A stretch of 64,000 nt of DNA from Deltaproteobacteria bacterium (GCA_021780755.1 JAJXYF010000005.1:41031-105030), one strand, 5' to 3'. Positions 26,044 to 33,918 are shown, counted from the first letter of the stretch. Numbers and translations: made by a program. Notes: generated by a model not told the origin, from the sequence alone.

Positions 26044-26922
26044 TCACGAACAGAGCGCCTTCGGCCAGTGGGATTCCTCGAGGCCAATCTGCCGATAGAT
26101 GTGGCGCGTTCGGTCGGGTAGATCGACCGGCCATTCGAGCATCGCGCGACTAAGCCCGAGTTTGTTGAGCGCGAAGTTCTCAAGCGCGGCCAGGTCGGCC
26201 TCGCGCATCAGTGGGAAAAGCTGCTCATTGTCGGCGATCAACTGGCGCTTCCTGCGCTCCTGTTCGTCGTGCGGACCACTGTTGAGATACTCACGCATAG
26301 CAGGAAAGAGAAAGGACAGATGGCCGGCTTCCTGCTCGATTTCGTGCGGCGACCATGCGCTCAGCACCGGATCGATACTCAACAGCGCGCTGTATGCGCC
26401 ACCATCCTCGGCCGAATAGGCTTCCGTATGCAGGCCGACGACAGCGAAAAAGCCGCCGAGGTCGCGCTCGAGGATGCGCTTTTCCTCCGGATGAACGAGG
26501 GTCGCCTTACTGTCGATGCCGTCCCAGTAGTTCTCATCGCTGTAGCGGCATCCGCGGGTGATAAAGGAGGCGGCGTGCTGCATGTCCTCATAAGCCTGCT
26601 TTAGGATGCATGCGCGCCAGGCGCCCGGCATCTCGTGATGGGTCGCCGCGTAGCTACAGCCGAGCACGATATGGCGCAGCTCACCCCAGCCCACGGCGGC
26701 CAACAGCCGGCCGAATCGGCGCTTGCGCTCGGCATCCCATTGATCGACGGCAACGGCGGGCGGCTTTTGCAGCCGGTCGCGCGCGGCCAGCCATCGCCGG
26801 CGCCAACTCGGATCGGTGGCCACGACTTCCGGGACTTCGGCCGGAACCTCCGGAAAGGTGGTTTCGCCATACACCACGTCCTGGCGTAGCAGGCCGGGCA
26901 GGGCCTCGATCAAATCAAACAC
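26044..26922 (-). CDS. Ferritin-like putative di-iron protein
   Basis: A 292-residue, mostly helical protein with no clear named family. Two ExxH motifs stand out: ELRH (Glu81-His84) and EAGH (Glu198-His201). Further acidic/His residues are Glu112 and His116 in YEDMQHAASF and Glu167 in 'LHTEAYS'. This spacing is what ferritin-like di-iron oxygenases and oxidases (for example the PaaA/PaaC group) show, with one ExxH in each half of the four-helix bundle. It lies 38 bp after the DsbA/FrnE-like gene on the same strand and is probably cotranscribed from the promoter at 27641-27685. The substrate is unknown; assignment rests on motif spacing. Confidence 0.6.
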   Translation of the reverse strand: MFDLIEALPGLLRQDVVYGETTFPEVPAEVPEVVATDPSWRRRWLAARDRLQKPPAVAVDQWDAERKRRFGRLLAAVGWGELRHIVLGCSYAATHHEMPGAWRACILKQAYEDMQHAASFITRGCRYSDENYWDGIDSKATLVHPEEKRILERDLGGFFAVVGLHTEAYSAEDGGAYSALLSIDPVLSAWSPHEIEQEAGHLSFLFPAMREYLNSGPHDEQERRKRQLIADNEQLFPLMREADLAALENFALNKLGLSRAMLEWPVDLPDRTRHIYRQIGLEESHWPKALCS

Positions 26923-26960
26923 TTGCCAAATCTCCGTTGATGCGCAGCGACCAACCCGAG

Positions 26961-27593
26961 CTACTTCGCAGCATCGGTCCGCGCGACGTAGCGCCGAATG
27001 ACCTCGCGCATCATATCTTCGCTCTGTGCGCCGACGAGCGAGTATTCACCGAGGAAAAACGCCGGCACCCCGCTGACGCCGCGCCGACGAGCCAGTTGGG
27101 AGTCGCGCTCGATCTGTGGCGCATAGCGTTGGGACTCCAGCGCGCGATCCAGCTCGGAGCGATTGAGGCCTACATCGGCGGCCAGTTCGCCTAGCACCCC
27201 TTGCAGTCCGATGTTCAGACCTTCGTTGAAATAGGCCCGGTAAACCCGTTCGTCAAACGTGTCGCCCTTGCCATTTTCCCGTGCAAACTCGGCCGCCTGG
27301 AGCGCAAGACGTGAATTGGCGAGAACCTGGGGCGCTTTCATCGTTACGCCTGCGGCGTCGGCCAGCTCAAGAATATGTGTCCAGATCAACCGGCGTGCGT
27401 TCGGATCCATCATGCGCGGGTGCTGCGCGAGCGACAGCCCCTCGGCCGGCCATTCCGGGTGGATCTGGAAGGCGCGCACCTCAAGTTCAAAGCCAAACTC
27501 GGGTTGAAGCTTGCGGACAGTGGCGAGGCCGATATAGCAAAACGGGCAGACGAAATCCGAGAACATTTCGAGCTTGAAAGCCATAGCCGTCAT
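26961..27593 (-). CDS. DsbA-family oxidoreductase (FrnE/2-hydroxychromene carboxylate isomerase-like)
   Basis: A 210-residue thioredoxin-fold protein with the redox motif CPFC (Cys16-Cys19) in FSDFVCPFCY. A helical insertion follows, and the cis-Pro loop GVSGVPAFFLG is near residue 178. It has no signal peptide, so it acts in the cytosol, like FrnE-type proteins that handle thiols or disulfides. The start is ATG 27593, or ATG 27584 three codons on. It is the first gene after a promoter/operator (27641-27685) shared with the DUF1302 operon, and precedes the ferritin-like gene. Confidence 0.88.
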   Translation of the reverse strand: MTAMAFKLEMFSDFVCPFCYIGLATVRKLQPEFGFELEVRAFQIHPEWPAEGLSLAQHPRMMDPNARRLIWTHILELADAAGVTMKAPQVLANSRLALQAAEFARENGKGDTFDERVYRAYFNEGLNIGLQGVLGELAADVGLNRSELDRALESQRYAPQIERDSQLARRRGVSGVPAFFLGEYSLVGAQSEDMMREVIRRYVARTDAAK

Positions 27594-27640
27594 CTACGCG
27601 CCGCACTTCCGGTCCAGCGCGTTAACGCCTCCCCGACCTC

Positions 27641-27685
27641 AACTAGATAACCGGTTGTGTAGTTTAAGCGATCATACTTGTCAAG
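27641..27685 (-). promoter_or_regulatory. Promoter with AACCGGTT operator before DsbA/ferritin-like genes
   Basis: On the minus strand TTGACA (27684-27679), a 17-bp spacer and TACACA (27661-27656) form a promoter. The palindrome core AACCGGTT (27649-27656) covers the expected start point about 60 nt before the ATG at 27593. The element matches 37931-37975 in 35 of 45 positions. All of the -35, most of the -10/operator and the spacing are kept, and eight of the ten differences fall in the spacer. Confidence 0.7.
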
Positions 27686-27724
27686 GCAGCCGACGGTCAG
27701 GGCTTCCTGCGTCGGTCTTCCGGC

Positions 27725-28795
27725 TCATTGGCGCAGGAGGAAGATCTGATGAACCGGATTCTTCACCGGCAATTGCTCGAATCTCGTGAAGCCGGCTTCG
27801 TGCGCCATTGCGCGCGCCTGGTCTGCGCCGATCACCGAACCGAGCCCCTCGCCGCCCTGGGCCAGCGATACAGTCATGCAATGCATCGTGCTCGATGCAT
27901 ACATCGTGCGCCCCTGTGGAGTGAGGTTGTCTTCCAGCCGATCGCCGGCATGCGCTTCCGACCACAACGCGGCGCCGTCAGGCTTGATGATCCGGCGAAT
28001 CGCGGCCAAAACGCGGCGCGGCTGGGCCATGTCATGGATGCAATTGAAGGCCATCACGAGGTCGAAGCGCCCGGCAAACGACAGTTGCTCGGCGGCGATT
28101 CGCTCGAACGTTACGCGCTCGGCAAGTCCTGCCTGGGCGGCCTTTCGGCGGGCGCGCTCGATCGACGCCTGGTCCAGGTCGTAGCCAAAAAAGCGGCTGC
28201 TCGGATAGGCCATCGCGACCGGAATGATACATTGCCCGGCGCCGCACCCAACCTCCGCCACTTCACCTCCGACGAGCAGGCGCTCATGAATATCCGGGAC
28301 CGCCGGAATCCATTCCTGAGCGACCCAGGTCTCGTATCCCGCGTGAAAAAGCCGTTCGATAGCTTCGACGATGTCGCCGCCAAAATCGGTGAAAGGAACG
28401 CCACCGCCATGCTCGAACGACTCCATCAGCTTGGCAAGCTGGCGATAACAGGCCACCGCATACTGAAAAGCTCCGCCCATGAAGAAGGTGTTGTCCTCGT
28501 TCGCCAGCACCATCGCCTGCTCGCGGTTTAATCGAAATGTTGCATCGGTCGGGTTGTAGTCGAGGTACCCGGACGCGGCCATGGTGGCGGTCCATTCGCG
28601 GATGTAGCGCTCGCTCAGCCGGGTACGTTGGGCGAGTTGGGGCGAGGTCATCGGCGCACCATCGGCCAAGGCTTTGAAAATCCCGAGGCGGTCACCGGCA
28701 TAGGCGAGCGCAACGGTGAGTGCCGCGCCGAAATCAATTCCAACCTGACGGGTCAGCGCGGCGGCTTTTTTTCGATCCGGCGTGATTTCATTCAT
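27725..28795 (-). CDS. SAM-dependent methyltransferase with winged-helix N-terminus
   Basis: A 356-residue protein. The N-terminal winged-helix/dimerisation region (about 20-90) contains 'YAGDRLGIFKALADG' and 'SERYIREWTATMAASGYLDY', as in O-methyltransferases of the Rv2258c type. The Rossmann domain follows with motif I EVGCGAG (residues 181-187), 'FFGYDLDQASIERA' and 'FDLVMAFNCIHDM'. It transfers a methyl group from S-adenosylmethionine; the acceptor is unknown. It is a single minus-strand gene whose stop lies just upstream of the 27641-27685 promoter, and it is divergent from the sulfurtransferase gene. Confidence 0.87.
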   Translation of the reverse strand: MNEITPDRKKAAALTRQVGIDFGAALTVALAYAGDRLGIFKALADGAPMTSPQLAQRTRLSERYIREWTATMAASGYLDYNPTDATFRLNREQAMVLANEDNTFFMGGAFQYAVACYRQLAKLMESFEHGGGVPFTDFGGDIVEAIERLFHAGYETWVAQEWIPAVPDIHERLLVGGEVAEVGCGAGQCIIPVAMAYPSSRFFGYDLDQASIERARRKAAQAGLAERVTFERIAAEQLSFAGRFDLVMAFNCIHDMAQPRRVLAAIRRIIKPDGAALWSEAHAGDRLEDNLTPQGRTMYASSTMHCMTVSLAQGGEGLGSVIGADQARAMAHEAGFTRFEQLPVKNPVHQIFLLRQ

Positions 28796-28992
28796 GGCAT
28801 CGCGACTCTAGCCCTCGGGGCTGCCCGCCGTCAAAAACCGGCCTGCGGCTCACGAAGAGAGAAAGGCGCAAGGGTGTGCGAGTCAACAGGATGCGCTTGT
28901 ACAGGAGCGCTGACTGTGGTTTGACTTGCCGCTGGAGCAGCGCGATCGAGTCTGGCGCGACGCTCTAAAGAAAGCACACCCGAGGCAAGAAC

Positions 28993-29886
28993 ATGGCCGA
29001 AGATACCATTCGATATCGCGATCCCGACGCCCTTGTGCAGACTGATTGGCTTGAGGCTCATCGTGGCGACGCCAACTTGCGCATTTTCGATTGCACCACG
29101 CATCTGATGCCGGCGGAGGCCGGCACCGACGCCCCCTACCGCATCGTGAGCGGGAAGGCGGAGTATGACGCCGCGCATATTCCGGGCGCAGGGTTTATCG
29201 ATCTTCAGGGCGAGCTATCCGACAACTCGACGAAGTTGCGCTTCATGTTGCCATCGGCAGAGCAGTTCGCCTCCGTGATGTCGCGTTGCGGCGTCGGCGA
29301 GGGCACGCGGGTGGTCCTGTACAGTGCCGACGGCATCATGTGGGCGACCCGTGTTTGGTGGATGCTGCGGGCGTTTGGGTTCGACAACGCGGCGATTTTG
29401 GATGGCGGCTGGGAGAAGTGGCAGGCCGAGGGCCGGCCGGTTTCCACTGCGCCGTGCGCATATCCGCCCGCCAATTTTGTTGCGCGACCGCGGCCCGATC
29501 TTTTCGTTGGCAAGGAGCAGGTGCGGGCGGCGCTCGCGGATGCCGGCACCGTCATCGTCAACGCCTTACCCCCCGAGCTTCATCGCGGTGCGGGCCCGAG
29601 CCGCTATGGTCGCCCGGGGCGGGTTCCCGGCAGTGTGAATGTGCCGGCGGGCAGGTTACTCGATCGCAACACAAAGACCTTCGTGCCGTTGGCGGACGCC
29701 GTCGCAAAGTTCAGTGCGGCCGGCGTGGAGAGTTCCAAGAACGTGATCTGTTACTGCGGCGGCGGAATTTCCGCCACGGTCGATTTGTTTCTGTTGTATC
29801 AGCTCGGGTACAAACACTTGACTCTTTACGATGGTTCCATGGGCGAATGGGCCAGAGACAAATCGCTGCCGATCGAGACCGACTAG
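28993..29886 (+). CDS. Two-domain sulfurtransferase (thiosulfate/3-mercaptopyruvate type)
   Basis: A 297-residue tandem rhodanese. The first, inactive rhodanese domain (about 15-140) shows 'YDAAHIPGAGFIDLQGELSD'. The second (about 160-295) carries the active Cys255 in CYCGGGISAT. The CGGG(I/V)SA loop is found in actinobacterial/proteobacterial SseA-like enzymes. It moves sulfane sulfur from thiosulfate or mercaptopyruvate to an acceptor such as cyanide, thioredoxin or another thiol, in the cytosol. It is the first gene of a plus-strand sulfur/selenium-related block that runs to about 33920. Confidence 0.92.
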   Translation: MAEDTIRYRDPDALVQTDWLEAHRGDANLRIFDCTTHLMPAEAGTDAPYRIVSGKAEYDAAHIPGAGFIDLQGELSDNSTKLRFMLPSAEQFASVMSRCGVGEGTRVVLYSADGIMWATRVWWMLRAFGFDNAAILDGGWEKWQAEGRPVSTAPCAYPPANFVARPRPDLFVGKEQVRAALADAGTVIVNALPPELHRGAGPSRYGRPGRVPGSVNVPAGRLLDRNTKTFVPLADAVAKFSAAGVESSKNVICYCGGGISATVDLFLLYQLGYKHLTLYDGSMGEWARDKSLPIETD

Positions 29887-29993
29887 GGGCGGTGATAGTC
29901 GCGTGTCGCCCGGCGCTATTCCCGCGACTATAGCCACTGTCGTTAAATTTGTCCGGGCGGTCCGATTCAAGCCGCCGGTTCAGATTTCGCCGG

Positions 29994-30027
29994 CCAATAC
30001 TCACTCTGCGCCTGAGCCAAATACTCA
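29994..30027 (+). promoter_or_regulatory. Direct repeat CCAA(A)TACTCA before MBL gene
   Basis: CCAATACTCA (29994-30003) and CCAAATACTCA (30017-30027) are repeated about two helical turns apart, within 50 bp of the ATG at 30043. GCGAGTAG follows at about 30032, an inverted partial copy (TACTCGC). They may bind a regulator; the function is not shown. Confidence 0.3.
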
Positions 30028-30042
30028 GTTAGCGAGTAGTCA

Positions 30043-31020
30043 ATGACAAATCTTACGCCGATCGAAAAGGTTGAGATTCACGTCCTGGTCGATAATGCGA
30101 CCGACAGCCTCTCAACCATTCCTGCACACGCCGAATCCGAGTTCGCCTACCTGGAACGCAACGGGATGGGAGAGCTGTCGGGTGACTGCCTGTGCTGCGC
30201 GTGTCACGGTCTCTCACTGCTGATAACGGCGACTCGCGGCGAACATCGCCACACGGTGCTATTCGACTCGGGGCCCGAAGAGTATGCGTTCGAACGCAAC
30301 TCGACGCGGCTGGGCGTCGATTTGGGAAAGGTTGAGAGTATCGTGCTTTCGCACGGCCATTGGGATCATTCCGGCGGGATGCTCAAAGCGCTCGATCTCA
30401 TTCGCGGCCGCAACGGAGGCCGGACGGTTCCGTACTATGCTCATCCCGGGATGTTCCGATCCCGCGCCCGGCGAGTGCCCAACGGCACTATGTTCCCCAT
30501 GAAGGACGTTCCCGATATCAAAGCTCTGACGGCACACGGCGCAGAGGTCAAGTGTGTCCGCGAGCGACAGGTCTTCGTCGATAATATGTTTTTTCTGAGT
30601 GGTGAGATCCCGCGAGTGACGCCGTTCGAGCGCGGTCTGCCGGGGCATTATCAGAAGACTGAAGAAGGGGACTGGGCGCCCGACCCACTATTGATCGATG
30701 AGCGATTCTTGATGGTCAACGTGGCGGGAAAGGGGTTGGTGGTGTTCACGGCGTGCTCTCATGCCGGGTTGGTAAACGTGCTGAAGCATGCCCGCGACAA
30801 CTCTTCCGGAGTTCCGCTCTATGCGGTGGTTGGTGGGTTCCATCTCGCCGGTCCTAACGAAAAAATCATACCAGAGACGGTTCAAGCAGTGCGGGAGTTC
30901 AAGCTGAACACGATCGCCGCCGGGCACTGCACGGGCTGGCGCGCGGTCAAGGCATTTGCCGACGTCGTTGGCGAGTCGGTGCTGGATCCTTCGGTAGTCG
31001 GTAAGCGCTATACCTTCTGA
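30043..31020 (+). CDS. MBL-fold metallohydrolase
   Basis: A 325-residue protein of the metallo-beta-lactamase fold, closest in layout to the proteins annotated as 7,8-dihydropterin-6-yl-methyl-4-(beta-D-ribofuranosyl)aminobenzene 5'-phosphate synthase relatives. The metal motif SHGHWDHSGG gives His104, His106, Asp108 and His109. A Cys-rich segment DCLCCACHG occurs near residue 50, and a late metal His lies in 'VGGFHLAG' and 'AAGHCTGW'. It is probably a cytosolic dinuclear-metal hydrolase; the substrate is unknown. It lies 217 bp upstream of the GrdB-like selenoprotein on the same strand. Confidence 0.88.
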   Translation: MTNLTPIEKVEIHVLVDNATDSLSTIPAHAESEFAYLERNGMGELSGDCLCCACHGLSLLITATRGEHRHTVLFDSGPEEYAFERNSTRLGVDLGKVESIVLSHGHWDHSGGMLKALDLIRGRNGGRTVPYYAHPGMFRSRARRVPNGTMFPMKDVPDIKALTAHGAEVKCVRERQVFVDNMFFLSGEIPRVTPFERGLPGHYQKTEEGDWAPDPLLIDERFLMVNVAGKGLVVFTACSHAGLVNVLKHARDNSSGVPLYAVVGGFHLAGPNEKIIPETVQAVREFKLNTIAAGHCTGWRAVKAFADVVGESVLDPSVVGKRYTF

Positions 31021-31237
31021 GCGGATTAGCGACGCGCGAATCAACCGCGATTTGCTGCGCCACGTGCCGCAATTTGCCGAAGCGTCGGAGCTGATTACCG
31101 ATGGATTCATCGGCAGCTTTCCGGCTCCTCATAACGTCCTGGCGATTCGTAAGCCTTACCGCAACGGTGGCGGAGTACGGCAGGTTTCTGGTATCGATTA
31201 GATTGTTGGCGCATATCATTGCGATCAGGCGATAACG

Positions 31238-32038
31238 ATGGAACCAATCCGCTACGTCGAAAGGCTCAACACGCATTACAGGTCGCAGGGATTTCAGCCC
31301 TACCGATGGACCGTGAACGACGCCGCGCCGCTCACGCCGCTGGGCAAGCCGCTTAGTCAATGCCGCATCGGGTTGCTGACCTCCGGCGGCATCTCCCATT
31401 GCGACGCGCCGCCGTTCGACCCGCGCGCGCTGAACGATCTGCGGGTCGATGTGCTTGCGAGTACGGTCTCGCCTCAATCCCTCGTAATCAACGACGACTA
31501 CTACAATCATCGCGACGCCGACCACGACCTCAACTGTATCTTCCCGATCGAGCGCCTGCGCGAGCTTGCCGAAGAAGGCATAGTCCGCGCTGTATCACCG
31601 CATTTTTACAGCGGCTTCATGGGTCGTATTTACACGCGCGCCGCCGTGATTAACGAGGCCGCACCAGCGCTCGCGCGGCGGTTCAAGGAAGATGAGGTTG
31701 ATGCCGCCGCGCTGGTGCCCGCCTGACCGCTCGACCACCAGACCGTCGGTCTGGTTGCGCGGGTGCTCGAAGAGGCGGGAATCCCGACCGTCGTGGTCTC
31801 GACCGCACGCGATATTAGCTCGCAGGTCAAACCGCCGCGCACAGTGTTTGTGAATTTCCCGATGGGGAATCCATTCGGGCGCCCCTTCGATCGGGTCCAG
31901 CAGCGGGCCATACTGCTCGATGCGCTGCGGAGATTAGAGGACGCGCGATTTGGTGGCGAACTGATCGACCTGCCATATGAGTGGGGCGAGGAGTTCGATC
32001 TTTACCTGGGTGGTTCCAGGCCAAGCGCGAATATTTGA
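31238..32038 (+). CDS. GrdB-like selenoprotein (glycine/sarcosine/betaine/D-proline reductase family), Sec at UGA 31724
   Basis: The frame runs 162 codons from ATG 31238 to an in-frame TGA (31724-31726). It then continues in the same frame to a real TGA at 32036-32038, 266 residues in all. Family features lie on both sides: CRIGLLTSGGISHC before the UGA and TVGLVARVLEEAGIPTV directly after it, so the protein is plainly continuous. The UGA sits in LVPA-U-PLDHQTVG, exactly where GrdB/PrdB-type proteins have their catalytic Sec (or Cys). A SECIS-like hairpin starts right after it (31727-31762). The protein is shorter than clostridial GrdB (about 436) and resembles the stand-alone short form found in aerobes, whose function is not known. 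Read as a stop, the gene would be a truncated pseudogene, which the downstream coding conservation argues against. Confidence 0.85.
31727..31762 (+). promoter_or_regulatory. Bacterial SECIS element of the GrdB-like gene
   Basis: Directly after the UGA, CCGC (31727-31730) can pair with GCGG (31759-31762). Above an internal loop, ACCAGACC (31737-31744) pairs perfectly with GGTCTGGT (31748-31755), leaving the 3-nt loop GTC. The loop begins 18 nt after the UGA and has G first and U second. This agrees with the bacterial SECIS rule of a G among the first two loop bases 16-37 nt from the UGA (established model). Confidence 0.8.
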
Positions 32039-32147
32039 GGTTCATTTGCCGCGCCGATGGGAAGCTGTATTGCGGTCCGACCTGATTTTGTCTATCGAGA
32101 TGGTGATGCGAGAGAGCAGTTAGAATCGTGCGGAAGGAAAGAATTTG

Positions 32148-32561
32148 ATGCCGCTCACGCTTAGGAAATCCGTAAAGCAATTGCTGGCCGAGGCCAACGC
32201 CGAAGTCGAAACGGTCAGCGCGGAACAATCGCTGAAATTGAAGGACGACCCCAACGTGGTCTTCGTCGATATTCGCGACATTCGCGAACTCGATCGCGAC
32301 GGCCGCATCCCAGGCGCGTTCCATGCACCCCGCGGCATGCTGGAATTCTGGGTCGATCCCGAGAGTCCTTACTATAAGGAAATCTTCGGCTCGGGAAAGA
32401 AATTCCTCTTCTTCTGAGCGGGCGGCGGACGCTCTGCGCTGGCAGCGCAGATCACTCAGCAAATGGGACTCGAGCCGGTGTGCCATATGGGCGGTGGATT
32501 CCGTGCATGGAAAGCCGCGGGCGGTGCGGTCGAAGGCGGCCCCCAGCAAGAGCCGACCTAA
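32148..32561 (+). CDS. Rhodanese-domain selenoprotein, Sec at UGA 32415
   Basis: A 137-residue single rhodanese domain when the TGA at 32415-32417 is read as selenocysteine (U90). The real stop is TAA 32559-32561. Before the UGA are 'VVFVDIRDIRELDRDGRIPGAFHAPRG' (in part) and KKFLFF, the strand leading into the active site. After it comes AGGGRSALAAQI and 'GGGFRAWKAAGGAV'. The active loop therefore reads U-A-G-G-G-R-S, aligning Sec with the catalytic Cys of C-A-G-G-G-R-S rhodaneses. ATG 32148 follows GGAAGGAAAG. A SECIS-like hairpin lies 3' of the UGA (32433-32451). The likely role is sulfane-sulfur or selenium transfer, or thiol redox chemistry, in the cytosol. The gap to the GrdB-like gene is 109 bp. 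Confidence 0.87.
32433..32451 (+). promoter_or_regulatory. Bacterial SECIS element of the rhodanese gene
   Basis: TCTGCGCT (32433-32440) pairs perfectly with AGCGCAGA (32444-32451) around a 3-nt GGC loop that starts 23 nt after the UGA. An 8-bp stem, a small loop and a leading G fit the bacterial SECIS model. The same stem also encodes SALAAQI of the rhodanese domain. Confidence 0.78.
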
Positions 32562-32677
32562 GCGTTCCAGGCACCTTGCGGGATGGCAGGATTCCTGGTC
32601 GATCCCGGAATTCCCGATGGCCGCGAAGAAGGGCTTTGCTTCGCCGCCGCATACGCATACCAGTCGCGGAGCTGCCG

Positions 32678-33289
32678 ATGAAGATGGACAAACACGGACA
32701 CGGTGGCGACGATCGGCACGGCGCACGGCAGCCCGAACGTTTCGACCCGGCGCGCGCGGCGCTGCTCGACGATCCCGCCCGGTTCGAGTATCTGCCGCCA
32801 GACGAAGTCTTCGCGATGCTGGCGGCGCCAACCGGAGGCCGCGTCGTGGATTTCGGCACGGGTACGGGAGCTTATGCGATCGAACTCGCACAGCGGCGGC
32901 CCGATCTGGAGGTTATTGCCCTCGACGAACAGCAGCGGATGCTCGATCTGCTGCGAGCGAAGCCAACCGCACGTGGGCTCGCAAATCTCAGTTCGATTCA
33001 TACTTCAGAAATCGCGCGACTGCGCGGTACGGCCGATCGTGTTCTCGCGCTTAACGTCCTGCACGAAGTGGGCGATGAGGCGTTGGGCACGATGGCGGCT
33101 TTGCTCAAGCCCAACGGGAGCGTGCTCGTGGTTGACTGGAATGCCGGCGTCGAGCGGCCGGTCGGTCCTCCGCGCGACCATGTTTACACCGCTGCCGAAG
33201 CGCGTGAGCGGATGGAGCGGGTGGATCTGCGGATCGAACGTGAGGGTACCTTCAAATATCATTACGCACTCGTTGCACGCGGCGCATGA
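32678..33289 (+). CDS. Class I SAM-dependent methyltransferase
   Basis: About 203 residues from ATG 32678 (MKMDKHGHGG), with GGAG just upstream. The frame stays open farther upstream but there overlaps the rhodanese gene, so the longer form is rejected. Motif I is VVDFGTGTGAYAIEL, followed by the acidic 'VIALDEQQRML', and motif IV is 'ADRVLALNVLHEVGDE'. The His/Gly-rich N-terminus (HGHGGDDRHG) could bind metal. The substrate is unknown. It follows the selenoprotein pair by 116 bp and precedes an AhpD-like gene by 50 bp, so it may belong to the same transcript. Confidence 0.85.
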   Translation: MKMDKHGHGGDDRHGARQPERFDPARAALLDDPARFEYLPPDEVFAMLAAPTGGRVVDFGTGTGAYAIELAQRRPDLEVIALDEQQRMLDLLRAKPTARGLANLSSIHTSEIARLRGTADRVLALNVLHEVGDEALGTMAALLKPNGSVLVVDWNAGVERPVGPPRDHVYTAAEARERMERVDLRIEREGTFKYHYALVARGA

Positions 33290-33339
33290 TAATAACCTGG
33301 AATATTCGCATCGCAACTCTATATAGGTAGTCAAGCAAG

Positions 33340-33918
33340 ATGTCTCAACCCAACCGTATCTGTGCGCTCCATTTGCCGGAACTCGAGCGGTCGAAACTTA
33401 ATCCGGACACCCAGAAATATTTCGCCAAGTGCGACGATAAGCTCGGCTTCGTGCCCAACGTGTTGCGCGCGTATAGCTTCAACGCCGACAAGCTGGCCAA
33501 TTTCATGGCGATGTATAGCGAGTTGATGCTCGGGCCGTCGGGACTGAGTAAACTGGATCGCGAAATGATCGCGGTAGTCGCCTCTTCTATCAATCATTGT
33601 TTCTATTGCCTGACGGCCCACGGCGCCGCGGTGCGCCAGCTTTCAGGCGACCCTGCGCTGGGCGAGCTGATGGTGATGAACTATCGCGCCGCCGAGTTGA
33701 CACCGCGCCAGCGGGCGATGTTGGACTTCGCCGCCAAGCTCACCGAAACGCCGGATAAAATCATCGAGGCCGATCGTCAGGCGCTGCGCGACGCTGGATT
33801 CAGCGACGCGGATATCTGGGATATCGCCGCGGTCACGGCATTCTTCAATATGTCCAACCGCATCGCCGCGGCGACGGACATGATGCCCAATCCCGAGTAC
33901 CATCGCCAATCCCGCTAG
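33340..33918 (+). CDS. AhpD-like peroxidase-related protein (carboxymuconolactone decarboxylase fold)
   Basis: A 192-residue protein of the peroxidase-related CMD subfamily. The redox-active motif is visible in SINHCFYCLTAHG: Cys87, Cys90 and His94, the CxxC...H arrangement of AhpD. 'RAYSFNADKLANFMAMYSELM' and 'LSKLDREMIAVVAS' are typical N-terminal blocks. AhpD-type proteins act as thiol peroxidases or disulfide carriers in the cytosol. Selenocysteine forms of AhpD-like proteins are known in some bacteria, but here both positions are ordinary Cys codons. Its position after the two selenoprotein genes suggests a shared redox function (inference). Confidence 0.9.
   Translation: MSQPNRICALHLPELERSKLNPDTQKYFAKCDDKLGFVPNVLRAYSFNADKLANFMAMYSELMLGPSGLSKLDREMIAVVASSINHCFYCLTAHGAAVRQLSGDPALGELMVMNYRAAELTPRQRAMLDFAAKLTETPDKIIEADRQALRDAGFSDADIWDIAAVTAFFNMSNRIAAATDMMPNPEYHRQSR

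Noticed and set aside
30998..31201. Open plus-strand frame between the MBL gene and the GrdB-like gene (contains DGFIGSFPAPHNVLAIRKPY)
   Set aside because: It looks somewhat coding but has no start codon or Shine-Dalgarno in a usable place and no recognised family; perhaps a gene remnant.
31724..31726. Reading the UGA in the GrdB-like gene as a nonsense mutation
   Set aside because: Coding conservation continues immediately after it, the UGA stands at the catalytic Cys/Sec site, a SECIS-like hairpin follows, and a second gene next door shows the same arrangement.
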